Positions 7,390 through 16,918 are shown, counted from the stretch's first letter. The stretch is 64,000 nucleotides of DNA from Phycisphaerales bacterium UBA5793 (GCA_002418285.1 DIDT01000066.1:1-64000), one strand, 5' to 3'. Made by a program: numbers and translations. Notes: generated by a model from the letters alone, not told the origin.

Positions 7390-9873
7390 TCAATCTGAAG
7401 TGGGATCCATGATCTGCTTGGCCCTGGCGACCATGTCAACGAAGGCCTTGCGATAGCCGTGCGGATCGGTGCTCTCTCCGGCGCGGGCCCAGTCCATGAT
7501 CGAGTTGAAGGTCGCGTTGCCCTTGTAGCTCGAGTCGCGGAGGACCATGCCGAACGCGGCAACGGAGGCGGCAAACTTGAAGTCGCCGGTGGATTGATCC
7601 CATGTCTCGCCTTCATCATGCACGGGGAACTGCACGAGTGTGCTCGTGTCGCCGCCGGGCTGCTTGTAGCGCAACTTGACGGTGAGCATCTCGCCACTCG
7701 TCCTGGCAATCTCATTCAATTGCGCCGGCGCCTGGTAGCGGAGGGGATCGACCGTGGGTTGCTCGGGTGCAGGCGCTGCGGATTCATCCTTCGATTCCAC
7801 GGCGGATTCAGCCGGCGCGGACTCGGCACTCTCGACGTTGGTGTCTTCAGCCTGCTTCATCAACCGACCATCGCGGCCTCGTCGCTGCTCAGTCGGCGCT
7901 TCAGGCTGTGCCTCTGCCCGGGCGAGCATCGCGACGGGTTCGATCTCATAGAGTGCGGTCACCGTGTGACCGGCGCCGATCTCGCCGGCGTCCTTGGTGT
8001 CATCGTTGAAGTCCTTTGCCGCCAAGGCACGATTCTCGTAGCCAAGCAGGCGATAGGTCTTAACGATCGCGGGGTTGAACTCGACCTGGATCTTGACGTC
8101 CTTGGCGATCGTCACGAGCGAGCCGGACATCTGATCGATGAGGACCTTCTGGGCTTCTTCAATCGTGTCGATGTAGGCGCACATGCCGTTGCCCTTGTCG
8201 GCGAGCTGCTCGAGCATAGCGTCGTTGAGATTGCCGGTGCCGAAGCCGAGCGTGGTGAGGAAGACGCCGGACTTGGTTTTCTCCTCGATGAGGCGGAAGA
8301 GGTCGCCGTTGTTGGTGACGCCGACGTTGAAGTCGCCGTCGGTGGCGAGGATGACGCGATTGACGCCGTCTTTGATGAAGTGATCCTGCGCGACCTTGTA
8401 GGCGAGTTCGATGCCGGCTCCACCGTTGGTCGAGCCGCCGGCGCTGAGGCGATCGAGGGCGCCGAGGATGGTCTCCTTGTCGGAGACGAACGTCGAATCG
8501 AGCACGAGTCCCGACGCCCCGGCGTAGACGACGATGGCAACGCGATCGTCGACGGTGAGGTTGTCCACGAGACGCATCAGGCCCTGCTTGACGAGAGGCA
8601 ACTTGTTCTGATCGCTCATCGAGCCCGAGACGTCAAGGAGGAAGACGAGATTCGTCGCCGGGCGATCGTTGTGGGGGATCTCCATGCCCTTGATGCCGAT
8701 CCGCACGAGGCGGTGCTCGGGCTGCCAGGGGCAGGTCGCCACTTCGACATTGGCGCGGAATGGATCGTGATCGCCGGGCGAGGGCGCATCGTACTTGTAA
8801 TCGAAGTAGTTGATCAGCTCTTCGAGACGGACCGAATCGGGCGCGGGGCGATACCCATCGCGAAGCTGGCGGCGGACCATCGAGTAGGACGCGGTGTCGA
8901 CGTCGATGGAGAAGGTCGAGAGCGGCGCCGCGGCAACGCCGAGGAATTCGTTTTCGACGATGGGGTTATAGCGGTCGCGTGAAGCGGGTTCGAAATTGTC
9001 GGCATCGTCGTTCAGCGTCGATTGAAATAGAGTGAGCGAGTTCTCCTGCTGCTGCTGTGCGGGTTTCTTTGCTTCGCCATCTGGCGCGCCACTCTGCGAT
9101 GGGAACTGCATTGCCGGCGTCTGATCCGGCGCCGATTTCGAAGCTGGAGCCACGCGCGTCCGCGCAACGGTCTCTCGAGCACGCCTGTTCGCCGCCGGCG
9201 GATTGGTCGCGCCACTGATGCTGTACAGCGTCGTACTCTCGGGCTCCGTCTGAGCCCGCCGCAACGAGAGTTCGGGCCAGTCGTTTGGATACTCCACAAT
9301 TTCGTTGGGTGTGAGCCTCAGAGCATCCGAAGACGACTTCTCCAATTGCGTCCTGGCATCAGCCAGTTCGTCCTTCATACGGGTGGCTTCTTCGAGTTGG
9401 GAAGCGAGCCCCTCTGTCTTCTCATCGCTCTCGGCCAGATTCTCGCGAACTGCCCCACCTGTGGGCCCGGCGGGGGTCTTGTCGATGGCAAGTTCGCCGC
9501 CGCTCGTGCGGCCGCGCATCGCCAGGGGCAGAGCCACGCCCAGCAGCAGCACGGCTGCAGCGCCGCTGATGCCGGCGCGCCACCACCAGGCGGCGGGGCG
9601 AATGGTCGTCTCACCTTCGCCGACGAGGCGTAAAGAGGAGCCACTTCTCGCTCCGGCTTTGATCGCTTCGCGCTGTTCGCCCGAGAGGGCCGGCGTTGGT
9701 TCGTGCATGAGTTCGTCGTGCAGTTCGCTTGCGACGGCGCGGATCGCGTCGATCTCAGCGCGCAAGTCTTCGCGCTCTGTGAGTAGCGACTCGAACTCGA
9801 CGCGCTCGGCGTCTTCGAGTTCGCCGAGTGCGTAGGCGGTCAGTCGCGGGTCGTTGGTGTTGATGTCGTTCAT
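7390..9873 (-). CDS. anti-sigma-like/VWA fusion membrane protein (YfbK-like)
   Basis: 827 residues. The second ATG is preferred because GAGG lies six bases before it. Residues 1-75 resemble planctomycete anti-sigma N-termini (DPRLTAYALGELEDAE). A membrane helix follows near 96-118, then a charged linker rich in Gln and Ser. A YfbK-type N-terminal domain comes next (FSIDVDTASYSMVRRQL...LINYFDY) and then a von Willebrand A domain. Its metal site is intact: DVSGSMS, a Thr in GGSTNGG and ATDGDF. The tail matches the YfbK C-terminal domain (QLNEIARTSGEMLTVKLRYK). It lies 38 bases downstream of an ECF sigma gene on the same strand, so it probably binds and controls that sigma factor while the VWA part faces outward. 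That link is inferred from order and from the N-terminus. Confidence 0.88.
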   Translation of the reverse strand: MNDINTNDPRLTAYALGELEDAERVEFESLLTEREDLRAEIDAIRAVASELHDELMHEPTPALSGEQREAIKAGARSGSSLRLVGEGETTIRPAAWWWRAGISGAAAVLLLGVALPLAMRGRTSGGELAIDKTPAGPTGGAVRENLAESDEKTEGLASQLEEATRMKDELADARTQLEKSSSDALRLTPNEIVEYPNDWPELSLRRAQTEPESTTLYSISGATNPPAANRRARETVARTRVAPASKSAPDQTPAMQFPSQSGAPDGEAKKPAQQQQENSLTLFQSTLNDDADNFEPASRDRYNPIVENEFLGVAAAPLSTFSIDVDTASYSMVRRQLRDGYRPAPDSVRLEELINYFDYKYDAPSPGDHDPFRANVEVATCPWQPEHRLVRIGIKGMEIPHNDRPATNLVFLLDVSGSMSDQNKLPLVKQGLMRLVDNLTVDDRVAIVVYAGASGLVLDSTFVSDKETILGALDRLSAGGSTNGGAGIELAYKVAQDHFIKDGVNRVILATDGDFNVGVTNNGDLFRLIEEKTKSGVFLTTLGFGTGNLNDAMLEQLADKGNGMCAYIDTIEEAQKVLIDQMSGSLVTIAKDVKIQVEFNPAIVKTYRLLGYENRALAAKDFNDDTKDAGEIGAGHTVTALYEIEPVAMLARAEAQPEAPTEQRRGRDGRLMKQAEDTNVESAESAPAESAVESKDESAAPAPEQPTVDPLRYQAPAQLNEIARTSGEMLTVKLRYKQPGGDTSTLVQFPVHDEGETWDQSTGDFKFAASVAAFGMVLRDSSYKGNATFNSIMDWARAGESTDPHGYRKAFVDMVARAKQIMDPTSD

Positions 9874-9911
9874 GGTCATCCTCGATCTTTTGAGGCACTA
9901 GGCACTGGGGA

Positions 9912-10493
9912 CTAGGTGCCAGGGGTTGATGTTGTGCGGGCCGTTGCAGGCGAACCGATCATGCGCTGGCGGAGGGTCTGGATGCCGGTGTGAATGAGCA
10001 CGCCGACGTGGCTGACGGTGAGGTCCATCACTTCGGCGATCTCGCGGTAACTCAGGTCGCCCTGGAACTTGAGCCGCAGCACTTCGCGCTGGCGCTCGGG
10101 AAGGTCGGCGACCATCGTGAGCAGGCGCGATCGTGTCTCGGGGTGCTGGGCCTGCTCGGCGGGCTGCTCGCGATGGGTGTCGTCGGAGCTGCCGAGCCGG
10201 CCGTTGGTGTTTGGCGCATCGGGCAGTGAGGTCTGCATGCGTTGCTCCTTGCGTATCCGATCCAGCGCTCTATTGCGACAGACTCGATAGAGCCAGGGGG
10301 CGAGGTGATCTTCGACGGCGGACCGATCCTGCTGGATGAGTTTGACGAAGGCATCCTGCACCACATCGCGGGCGGCCTCGAGATCGCCGTTGAGCAGCCG
10401 CAGCGTGTAGCGCAGCAATGGCCCTTCGTATCGCTGCAGCGCTTCACAGACCCATTGGTTCTCGGCCGTCGCCGGACTGGAAGAGTCCATCAA
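9912..10493 (-). CDS. ECF-type RNA polymerase sigma factor
   Basis: 193 residues with region 2 (RDVVQDAFVKLIQQD, APWLYRVCRNRALDRIRKE) and region 4 (LPERQREVLRLKFQGDLSYREIAEVMDLTVSHVGVLIHTGIQ) joined by a short linker, as in extracytoplasmic-function sigma factors. The helix-turn-helix near residues 145-165 should read the -35 element. It is followed at once by the anti-sigma/VWA gene, and the two very likely form one transcription unit. Confidence 0.94.
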   Translation of the reverse strand: MMDSSSPATAENQWVCEALQRYEGPLLRYTLRLLNGDLEAARDVVQDAFVKLIQQDRSAVEDHLAPWLYRVCRNRALDRIRKEQRMQTSLPDAPNTNGRLGSSDDTHREQPAEQAQHPETRSRLLTMVADLPERQREVLRLKFQGDLSYREIAEVMDLTVSHVGVLIHTGIQTLRQRMIGSPATARTTSTPGT

Positions 10494-10636
10494 ACCTCCA
10501 TTCGCCGCCGGGCTCGGGCGGGGTCATCGCATGCCTCGCCGATTAGAGAGACGCATGAGGGGGCGTCCTCTTAGAAGTTTCTGCGCTTTGGGGGGTTGGG
10601 GACCAGCGAAAGCCCTTTTCGGGGCTCTCGGGTCCC

Positions 10637-10673
10637 AAAAAGGACGCAGGCCCAGACGGGGGTCCGGGCCTGC
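10637..10673 (-). terminator. intrinsic terminator of the symporter gene
   Basis: On the minus strand GCAGGCCC and GGGCCTGC form a stem (10646-10673) followed by a run of five T (A-run at 10637-10641). It lies just past the stop of the AGCS gene. Confidence 0.8.
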
Positions 10674-10699
10674 GGGGAGAGTGAAACTGGCATTGGTGT

Positions 10700-12709
10700 C
10701 TACTGGACGTCCTTACCCCCGATGACATCTTCCAGAGGCGGGGCGGCATGGGAATCCATCTCGCCGCGCTTGAGCTTGCCCATGTAGGTGTGGTACGCCT
10801 TCATGGCGTGGGCGCTGAAGACGAGCATAATGGGGATGTTGGCCACGAGCATCACACCCAGGCCGAGCGTGGTCCACATGTCGAGTTCGCCATCGGTGGC
10901 GATGAGGGCGACCTTCACTCCCGCTGCGTTCGTGAACAGCTTGGTGCCGGCCACGCCGGTGAAGAAGATGAGCAGGCAGTAGATGAACTTGTACAGGAGA
11001 ACTGCCGTTCTCGTGCCGGCTCCACCGAGGCCGCCGAAGAGGAAGTAGACCCCCTGCTCGCCGTAGTAGGACCATGAGATCATGGTGGAGAGCGCGAAGA
11101 GCCACGCGGCAATGGTGACAACGATCTTGCCAAGTCCGGGAGCCGCGCGATCGAACGCGTAGGCGGTCATTGAGGCGCCGGCGTAGTCGCCGTAAATACC
11201 GAGGTCGGGGTTTCCGTCGGGTCCGATGCGGATGGTCGGCGTCTTCTTCGAAGCGAGTGTTCCCCATTCGACGGACCAGGCATCTTCGGCGCCGCGCGTG
11301 ACGGTGCCGCTGATGCGACGCAAGTCGCGGCCGGTGTTGGTATCTTCATCGGCATCGACGATCACAAACACGGTTTCGCCGTCGCGCCAGCCGGCAGCGC
11401 CCTCGGCGGAGCGACGAATGCGGCGCGCCTCTTCGGACATCTTCGGCAGCGGACCGGTCTGAAGCGTCCAGGTTGGCGGATCGGCCGTGGCATTGGCGGG
11501 GACCACCTGAACCTGATCCGCCGAGGCATAGACGGCTTCTGATTCGCGGTTGTAGGCGCCAGTAGAGAGAATCACGAGTGCGGTGAGCGAGCACACGACG
11601 AGCGTATCGATGAACGGTTCGAGTCCGGCGACCACACCTTCGCGCACCGGCTCATCGGTCTTGGCAGCCGAGTGGGCGATGGGCGATGATCCCTGACCGG
11701 CTTCTGAGGAGAATAGTGCACGCTTGACGCCCCACATGGCGGCGTATCCGAAGGTGCCGCCGAGGAATGCGCCGGTCGCGTCGGGCGCCTCACCGCCGAG
11801 GAAGCTCGGCAGGCCGCTCTTGAAGATGAGCGCGATGCTCTGAGGAATGGTTCCGAAGTTTTTGAGGAGTACGAAGGCCGCGGCGAGAATGTAGATGAAG
11901 CACATGAAGGGCACGATGCGGCCGGCGACGGAGCCGATTCGCTTGATGCCGCCGATGATGGTCAGGCCGACGAGCACGGTGAGGACGATTCCGGTGACAA
12001 CCGGCTCGATGTCGAAGTAGGTCTTAGTGATGTCGCCGACATTCCAGGCCTGGAACATGTTGCCGCCGGTGATGGCGGAGATGATGAGCGTGATGACAAA
12101 GATGCCGCCGATGAGTGAGCCGAGCATGTGGTGATTGACGGCTGCCAGACCGACCAGGCCGAGCGAGAGCACAACGCCGACGATCATGGCGACGGTGTTG
12201 CCGCTCGCGTAGGTCAGCGCGATGATGGCGACCGAGAACGCGAGTGCCAGCGCGATGGCGATGGGTTTCTTGTCGGAGCCAGTCAGACCGTGCTTCACGA
12301 CGAACATCGGCCCGCCGTGGGGGTTTTCCGGGTCGTCGGTGTTGCGAAAGAGCATGGACTGGGTGACTTCGGTCATCTTCAGCGCCATGCCGACCACGCC
12401 GATGACCCACATCCACAAAATGGCACCCGGGCCACCAAGGGCAACGGCCACCGCCACACCACCGATGTTGCCCAGCCCGACGGTTGCGGAGAGTGCAGCT
12501 GAGAGTGCCTGAAAGTGGTTGATGGCTCCGGGGTCGTTCTTGTCGTCGTACTTGCCGAACGTAACTGAGACGCCGTGCGTCAGCGCCCGGTACTGACCGA
12601 AGAAGGACCAGATCGTGAACAGCACTCCGCAGAAGAGCAGTGCATACACCACCCATGGGTGAAAGAGATAACTGTTGAGCATGTTCACGAAATCATTAAT
12701 CTGCTGCAT
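10700..12709 (-). CDS. alanine/glycine:cation symporter (AGCS) with a large insert
   Basis: 669 residues from MQQINDFVN, against roughly 450-550 for typical members. Family signatures are clear: SATVGLGNIGGVAVAVALGG, GPGAILWMW, HGGPMFVV, NHHMLGSLIGG and SSEAGQGSSPIAHSAA. Members import alanine or glycine with sodium through about ten membrane helices. The extra length is one soluble insert at about residues 387-510, between LVILSTGAY and the normal AYAFDRAAPGLG segment. It contains VFVIVDADEDTNTGRD and WSVEWGTL. A terminator follows the gene. The substrate is inferred from the family. Confidence 0.92.
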   Translation of the reverse strand: MQQINDFVNMLNSYLFHPWVVYALLFCGVLFTIWSFFGQYRALTHGVSVTFGKYDDKNDPGAINHFQALSAALSATVGLGNIGGVAVAVALGGPGAILWMWVIGVVGMALKMTEVTQSMLFRNTDDPENPHGGPMFVVKHGLTGSDKKPIAIALALAFSVAIIALTYASGNTVAMIVGVVLSLGLVGLAAVNHHMLGSLIGGIFVITLIISAITGGNMFQAWNVGDITKTYFDIEPVVTGIVLTVLVGLTIIGGIKRIGSVAGRIVPFMCFIYILAAAFVLLKNFGTIPQSIALIFKSGLPSFLGGEAPDATGAFLGGTFGYAAMWGVKRALFSSEAGQGSSPIAHSAAKTDEPVREGVVAGLEPFIDTLVVCSLTALVILSTGAYNRESEAVYASADQVQVVPANATADPPTWTLQTGPLPKMSEEARRIRRSAEGAAGWRDGETVFVIVDADEDTNTGRDLRRISGTVTRGAEDAWSVEWGTLASKKTPTIRIGPDGNPDLGIYGDYAGASMTAYAFDRAAPGLGKIVVTIAAWLFALSTMISWSYYGEQGVYFLFGGLGGAGTRTAVLLYKFIYCLLIFFTGVAGTKLFTNAAGVKVALIATDGELDMWTTLGLGVMLVANIPIMLVFSAHAMKAYHTYMGKLKRGEMDSHAAPPLEDVIGGKDVQ

Positions 12710-12897
12710 GCGTATGGACTCCCGGGAGACGGCGGTGAGTCGCGCCCTGAATGGGTCCAGAGCGATCGACTGGGGACACAGGTGCGACACGATATACCGG
12801 TGATTCCCCCTATTCACACCCCGAACGGGATTCTCCGCTAGAAACCACACCGGCGCAGCGGTCGGCCGCTCGCCGAATGGTCCATGGGACGAGGACG

Positions 12898-12929
12898 AAA
12901 AAAAGCCCCGGCACCTTCATGCCGGGGCT
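12898..12929 (-). terminator. strong intrinsic terminator
   Basis: Stem AGCCCCGGCA / TGCCGGGGCT (12904-12929) followed on the minus strand by seven T residues. It terminates the secreted-protein gene whose stop is at 12968. Confidence 0.92.
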
Positions 12930-12967
12930 GATTCACTTCATCGCTGCTTTGCCAAGGGAATCAAGGC

Positions 12968-13858
12968 CTAGTTGAACGTCCAATCCACGAGATTGCTCAC
13001 GGTGCAAGTGGCTTGCTCGACGGCCTGGATAAGCACCCGTCGGTTGTGGGCTGAACCGGGTACGAAGCGCACGAGTTGTGCATCGCCTCCCCCATCCGCG
13101 ACATCGCTGCCGGCCACGGTGGGCGCTCGCATCCCGACGGATACGCCGGGGCAGCCCGGCACGTTGGTCGAGCCGGTCCGGTACCCGTAGACAAAGTAGA
13201 CCCGGACGCCGGGCGTCGCATCATGGGCCGCAAAGATGTTGATGGTCCCCGCATCGCCCGGATCCGGCGGATCGAGCGAGAGGTGGCCGCCTTGCTGCAC
13301 GATGGTGACTGAGTCGACCAGGATGAAGGCAACGTCGGATGGATTCGGGCCAACTGACATCTTCAGATGATCGAAGTCGGGGCCGTCGATATTCAGTTGC
13401 TTCCAGGAGATCGTAAAGCCGCCCGAGAGCGCAACGGTGTCCGTGGCCACGACGTTGCCGTTGAGCGTCGCCTCGAGTTTGATCGTGAGCCCGCCACTGT
13501 TGCCAAACTCATAGATGTTGATCGTCGCCCGGTTTGACGTGCCGCTGACCGGCTGCATTTCCAAGGCGCCGAAGCGCCCGAAGGCGGCTCCGTTTCCGGG
13601 GGCATAGCCGCCAAAGCCCAGCGCATTTGGCGCCGTGAAATTCGGCTGTCCACTGAGATTTCCATCCGCCCATTCTGCAACCATGTTGCTCGGCGGCGGA
13701 TCGAGACGGTTGTCGTACTGATAGAAACGGATCCCCGCTTCGGTAAAGTCGCGCCCGATGAGCCCTTCCGGATAGCTGTCAAAGTTGGCGGTTTGTCCGA
13801 TCGCCGTTCCAGCGAACCCGCACACCATCGCCAATGCAAAAGCCGCACTCGCCTTCAT
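12968..13858 (-). CDS. secreted protein with related C-terminal domain
   Basis: 296 residues. The start at MKASAAFALAMV opens a clean signal peptide ending near AIGQ, and AAGGGAGAT lies just upstream. The body has the pattern of beta-sandwich exported proteins (TANFDSYPEGLIGRDFTEAGIRF). The last 90 residues (NIFAAHDATPGVRVYFVYG, GSTNVPGCPGV and the end CTVSNLVDWTFN) are a cousin of the C-terminal domain in other secreted proteins here: they share a CPG motif and a Cys-x-x-Ser-Asn-x-Val ending but differ in the middle. A strong terminator follows. Function unknown; an extracellular location is inferred from the signal peptide. Confidence 0.82.
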   Translation of the reverse strand: MKASAAFALAMVCGFAGTAIGQTANFDSYPEGLIGRDFTEAGIRFYQYDNRLDPPPSNMVAEWADGNLSGQPNFTAPNALGFGGYAPGNGAAFGRFGALEMQPVSGTSNRATINIYEFGNSGGLTIKLEATLNGNVVATDTVALSGGFTISWKQLNIDGPDFDHLKMSVGPNPSDVAFILVDSVTIVQQGGHLSLDPPDPGDAGTINIFAAHDATPGVRVYFVYGYRTGSTNVPGCPGVSVGMRAPTVAGSDVADGGGDAQLVRFVPGSAHNRRVLIQAVEQATCTVSNLVDWTFN

Positions 13859-14101
13859 GGTAATCTCCCTTTCCGTTCGTTGGATTCTCCCCATCTTGAG
13901 CAAGATGCGGGAGTCCCGAATTAACAAGTCTCATCCCAGAAGCGCTTCCCGTCAACAAGGAACTGACCGCGATCCTCCGGACATTCCCGGAAACGTGGAG
14001 AATCCGCGCTCGCCGGCACGCCGCCCGAAGTCTGGATGTCGGCGGCACAACGTGGCAAGAGGCCCGGCAGCCGATTGTCGTGGCGGACGCGTGCGTGGAG
14101 C

Positions 14102-14141
14102 GAAAAACGGCAACGGCGCGACTCGTCGAGTCGCGCCGTTG
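14102..14141 (-). terminator. terminator of superoxide dismutase
   Basis: Perfect inverted repeat CAACGGCGCGACTC / GAGTCGCGCCGTTG (14111-14141) followed on the minus strand by CCGTTTTT, 37 bases past the sod stop. Confidence 0.88.
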
Positions 14142-14177
14142 ATCTTCGATCGTTTCTGAGGACCGGGCCTGCGTCGT

Positions 14178-14804
14178 TCAACCCTTGGCGACGGTGTAGT
14201 ACTTGCCGACCTGCTCCCAGTTGACAACGTTCCAGAACGCAGTGATGTAGTCGGGCCGACGATTCTGGTAGTTGAGGTAGTAGGCGTGCTCCCAGACGTC
14301 CAGGCCGAGGATGGGCTTGCAGGGACACTCAACCAGACCCTTCATTTGCGGATTATCCTGATTGGGTGTGGAGCAGACGCACAGCTTTCCGTCATTCTTG
14401 ACCCCAAGCCAGGCCCAGCCGGAGCCAAAGCGCGTCGCCGCCGCCTTGGTGAATTGCTCCTTGAACGCGTCAAAGGAACCGAAGTCCTTGTTGATGGCGT
14501 CCGCCACGGCACCGCCGGGCTTGCCGCCGCCATTCGGGCTGAGGATGGTCCAGAAGAGGGAGTGGTTGGCGTGGCCGCCGGCGTTGTTCCGGACCGCCGT
14601 TCGCTTGGCGTCTGGAATGACATCAAGGTTGGTGATGATCTCCTCAACACTCTTGTTCGCCCATTCGGTGCCTTCGAGGGCGGCGTTGGCGTTGTTGACA
14701 TAGCCGGCATGGTGCTTGTCGTGATGGATTTCCATGGTGCGCGCATCGATATGCGGCTCGAGGGCGTTGTTGGGATAGGGAAGCGGCGGAAGGGTGAAAG
14801 CCAT
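14178..14804 (-). CDS. sodA: superoxide dismutase, Fe/Mn family, probably Mn type
   Basis: 208 residues from MAFTLPPLPY. The four metal ligands are visible: His27 in EIHHDKHHAGYVNN, His in GGHANHSLFW, and Asp and His in LDVWEHAYYLNYQNRR. The text around GGHANHS and the Gln in STPNQDNP fit the Mn-using subgroup, although metal choice cannot be settled from sequence alone. It converts superoxide to oxygen and hydrogen peroxide. No export signal, so cytoplasmic. It has its own terminator and stands alone, divergent from the sigma factor gene. Confidence 0.96.
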   Translation of the reverse strand: MAFTLPPLPYPNNALEPHIDARTMEIHHDKHHAGYVNNANAALEGTEWANKSVEEIITNLDVIPDAKRTAVRNNAGGHANHSLFWTILSPNGGGKPGGAVADAINKDFGSFDAFKEQFTKAAATRFGSGWAWLGVKNDGKLCVCSTPNQDNPQMKGLVECPCKPILGLDVWEHAYYLNYQNRRPDYITAFWNVVNWEQVGKYYTVAKG

Positions 14805-15211
14805 GATCAACTCTCCTTTGTGCAAAGCGGGCGGGAAGTCTGGAAGGACAGGGGAAGTCCATCTCCCCATGATGGTTCTGGGACCAGCCAAGGCAGTCCC
14901 GAAACGAGAATGATTCTACGCGCCGGGGTTCGCTTTCGCCCCGGCGAGGGGCCCGCCATTGCCGGCGGCCGGCTTCCGAGGCGGATCGGCGGAGGTGCAT
15001 TCGCTGAGTGCTGTCCGCATAATGTGGATGAAAACGCGGGCATTATTGGCGTGCAGATAGGTAAAATGCCGTAGATACGCCCTTTCCATGCTGTTCAGGC
15101 AAAAATTATGAGCATCTTTTGAGTTTTGGCGTATATTCGCGGGTAGAGAGCCGGGAACTTCCGTTAGAATTCCCCCAGTTTCCCAGCCAAGAATACCGAG
15201 GGCTACCAGCC
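14805..15211. other. divergent promoter region between sodA and sigma factor
   Basis: About 400 bases with no gene. It is more AT-rich from 15090 to 15140, with TATATT near 15132 that could be a -10 element for the sigma gene. No -35 element at a good distance was found, so no promoter is called. Confidence 0.5.
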
Positions 15212-16306
15212 ATGAGCCGGATGATGTCGGCCACCTCGCCGCTTGAACAGATTCAACGGCGAACGGGTGTCAGTGTTACCAGTCGATCCAAGACGTCCGG
15301 TAAGGACGCCAAGACCCATGCGCGCGCCCGGCGTTCGCTCAGCGCCAAGGACCGTCAGGAACTCAAGCGAATCCTGCGTGAGCCGATGGATTTCATCGAC
15401 AACGCGGCGTTCTACGAGCCCGAGGCGGAGGCGCAGATCTACCAGGACGCCCCGGACATTCAGAAGCCGGACACGTCGTGGTACCACCCGGTCATGGACT
15501 CGCTCACGGCGACTTCCAAGACCCCCAAGCAGTCCACTCAGGTGCTGCTCAGTGCGGCCCAGGAGCGTGTGCTCTTCCTTCAGTTCAACTATGCCCGGCA
15601 TCGCGTCCGCAAGGTGCAGATTGAACTCAACGGCCACGACCCCGCTCCCGAGCAGGCCGAGGAGATCCTCCGCTGGAACCGCAAGGCTGAGCAGATGCGC
15701 GAGCAGATTGCCAATACCAATCTCGCTCTCGTGCTCGCGATGGCCAAGCGCACCCGCATGAGCGAGGTCGATTTTGCCGATCTCGTTTCAGAGGGCAACA
15801 TGGCGCTGCTTCGCGCCGTCGACAAGTTTGACTGCGGTCGCGGCTTCAAGTTTTCGACCTACGCCTGCCGTGCGATTCTCAAGGCGTTCAGCCGTCAGGG
15901 CATGAAGCTGAGCAAGTATCGCCAGCGTTTTCCTGCCGATTTTGATCCGAAGCTTGAGCGATCCGACTTCCATGAGAAGCGCCGCGCTTCGCATGAGGAG
16001 GACTGTGCGGAAGAGGTCAAGAGTATCGTTATGGCGAATCGCGCCAACCTCTCGACGATTGAGCGCACGGTCATCCATCATCGGTTCGGCATCGACGTGG
16101 ACAACCACACGCCGCTCACGCTCGAGCAGGTCGGCCAGATCATCGGCGTGACCAAGGAGCGCGTTCGCCAGATCCAGAACAAGGCACTCGAGAAGATCCG
16201 AGTTGAACTCGAAGAGAAGTTCCTCACACGGAAACTCGAGGAGGAAGCCGAAGGCGACGGCATCGACGATCTCATCGTCGCTGATGTTGCGGCCACCCGG
16301 GCCTGA
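15212..16306 (+). CDS. sigma-70 family RNA polymerase sigma factor (group 2/3-like)
   Basis: 364 residues from MSRMMSATSP. An in-frame start 31 codons earlier is possible, but GAGGG sits before the chosen one. Region 2 is clear (NLALVLAMAKRT, DLVSEGNMALLRAVDKFDCGRGFKFSTYACRAILKAF). Region 4 carries a helix-turn-helix (LTLEQVGQIIGVTKERVRQIQNKALEKIR). There is no region 1.1. The N-terminal 100 residues are basic and then acidic and match nothing I recognise. This architecture is an alternative, non-ECF sigma factor. It has its own terminator and no anti-sigma gene beside it. Confidence 0.93.
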   Translation: MSRMMSATSPLEQIQRRTGVSVTSRSKTSGKDAKTHARARRSLSAKDRQELKRILREPMDFIDNAAFYEPEAEAQIYQDAPDIQKPDTSWYHPVMDSLTATSKTPKQSTQVLLSAAQERVLFLQFNYARHRVRKVQIELNGHDPAPEQAEEILRWNRKAEQMREQIANTNLALVLAMAKRTRMSEVDFADLVSEGNMALLRAVDKFDCGRGFKFSTYACRAILKAFSRQGMKLSKYRQRFPADFDPKLERSDFHEKRRASHEEDCAEEVKSIVMANRANLSTIERTVIHHRFGIDVDNHTPLTLEQVGQIIGVTKERVRQIQNKALEKIRVELEEKFLTRKLEEEAEGDGIDDLIVADVAATRA

Positions 16307-16347
16307 TCGGGGATCTCGCCCCACCACTGCTTGTCGTAGTCCACCAG

Positions 16348-16377
16348 CCGACCCCTTTTGGGGTCGGTTGTCGTTTT
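16348..16377 (+). terminator. terminator of sigma factor gene
   Basis: CCGACCCC-TTTT-GGGGTCGG (16348-16367) followed by the T-rich TTGTCGTTTT, 41 bases after the sigma stop. Confidence 0.88.
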
Positions 16378-16453
16378 GGATCGAGACCGCTTTTTTGCCG
16401 ATCTGGTCGATGGGTCCGTGCGAATGGAGTTCGCGGGCTGGAGGTAGATTCGG

Positions 16454-16918
16454 ATGACCATGGCCAATTCCGATCCGAGGATGCCGGACGATCGACCGTC
16501 GCGCGGCATGAGGGTTCGCCGGCATGCGCTGGACCAGTCGGCGGCGGAGCCCCTTCCCGCTTTCCGCAGTCTGCCTCCGATGCGGTATCCGTTCCTCTAT
16601 GCAGGGTTTGTCATTGTCTCGTCGATGGATCTCACGCTGACATGGCTCGTGCTGCAGCATCAGGACGGCTACGAGGTCAACCCCATCGCCGCCTCGGTTA
16701 TCGACCATTGGGGCCTTCCCGGTGCGATCGCGTTCAAGTTCTCGCTGATGCTCTTTGTGATCATTATCTGCGAGATCATCGGCCGCAAGCGGGATCGGAC
16801 GGCCCGGAGGCTGGCTCGGTGGTCGGTCGGCGTATCAGCGTTTCCACCGGTCTACACGATGACACTGGTCGCGCTGCACCTGCTTGACTCGCCACTGCTT
16901 GGATTGATCGGCATGTAA
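16454..16918 (+). CDS. DUF5658-like small membrane protein
   Basis: 154 residues. Three membrane segments lie after residue 45. The DUF5658 signature is visible: SSMDLTLTWLVLQ, then YEVNPIAASVI, then a Lys-containing second helix (AIAFKFSLMLFVIIICEIIG). The first 40 residues are charged and probably cytoplasmic. Function unknown for the family. No operon partner is evident. Confidence 0.8.
   Translation: MTMANSDPRMPDDRPSRGMRVRRHALDQSAAEPLPAFRSLPPMRYPFLYAGFVIVSSMDLTLTWLVLQHQDGYEVNPIAASVIDHWGLPGAIAFKFSLMLFVIIICEIIGRKRDRTARRLARWSVGVSAFPPVYTMTLVALHLLDSPLLGLIGM

Noticed and set aside
7459..8982. 507-codon open frame on the plus strand
   Set aside because: Antisense to the VWA fusion gene, with low-complexity Asp/Val/Gly-rich peptide.
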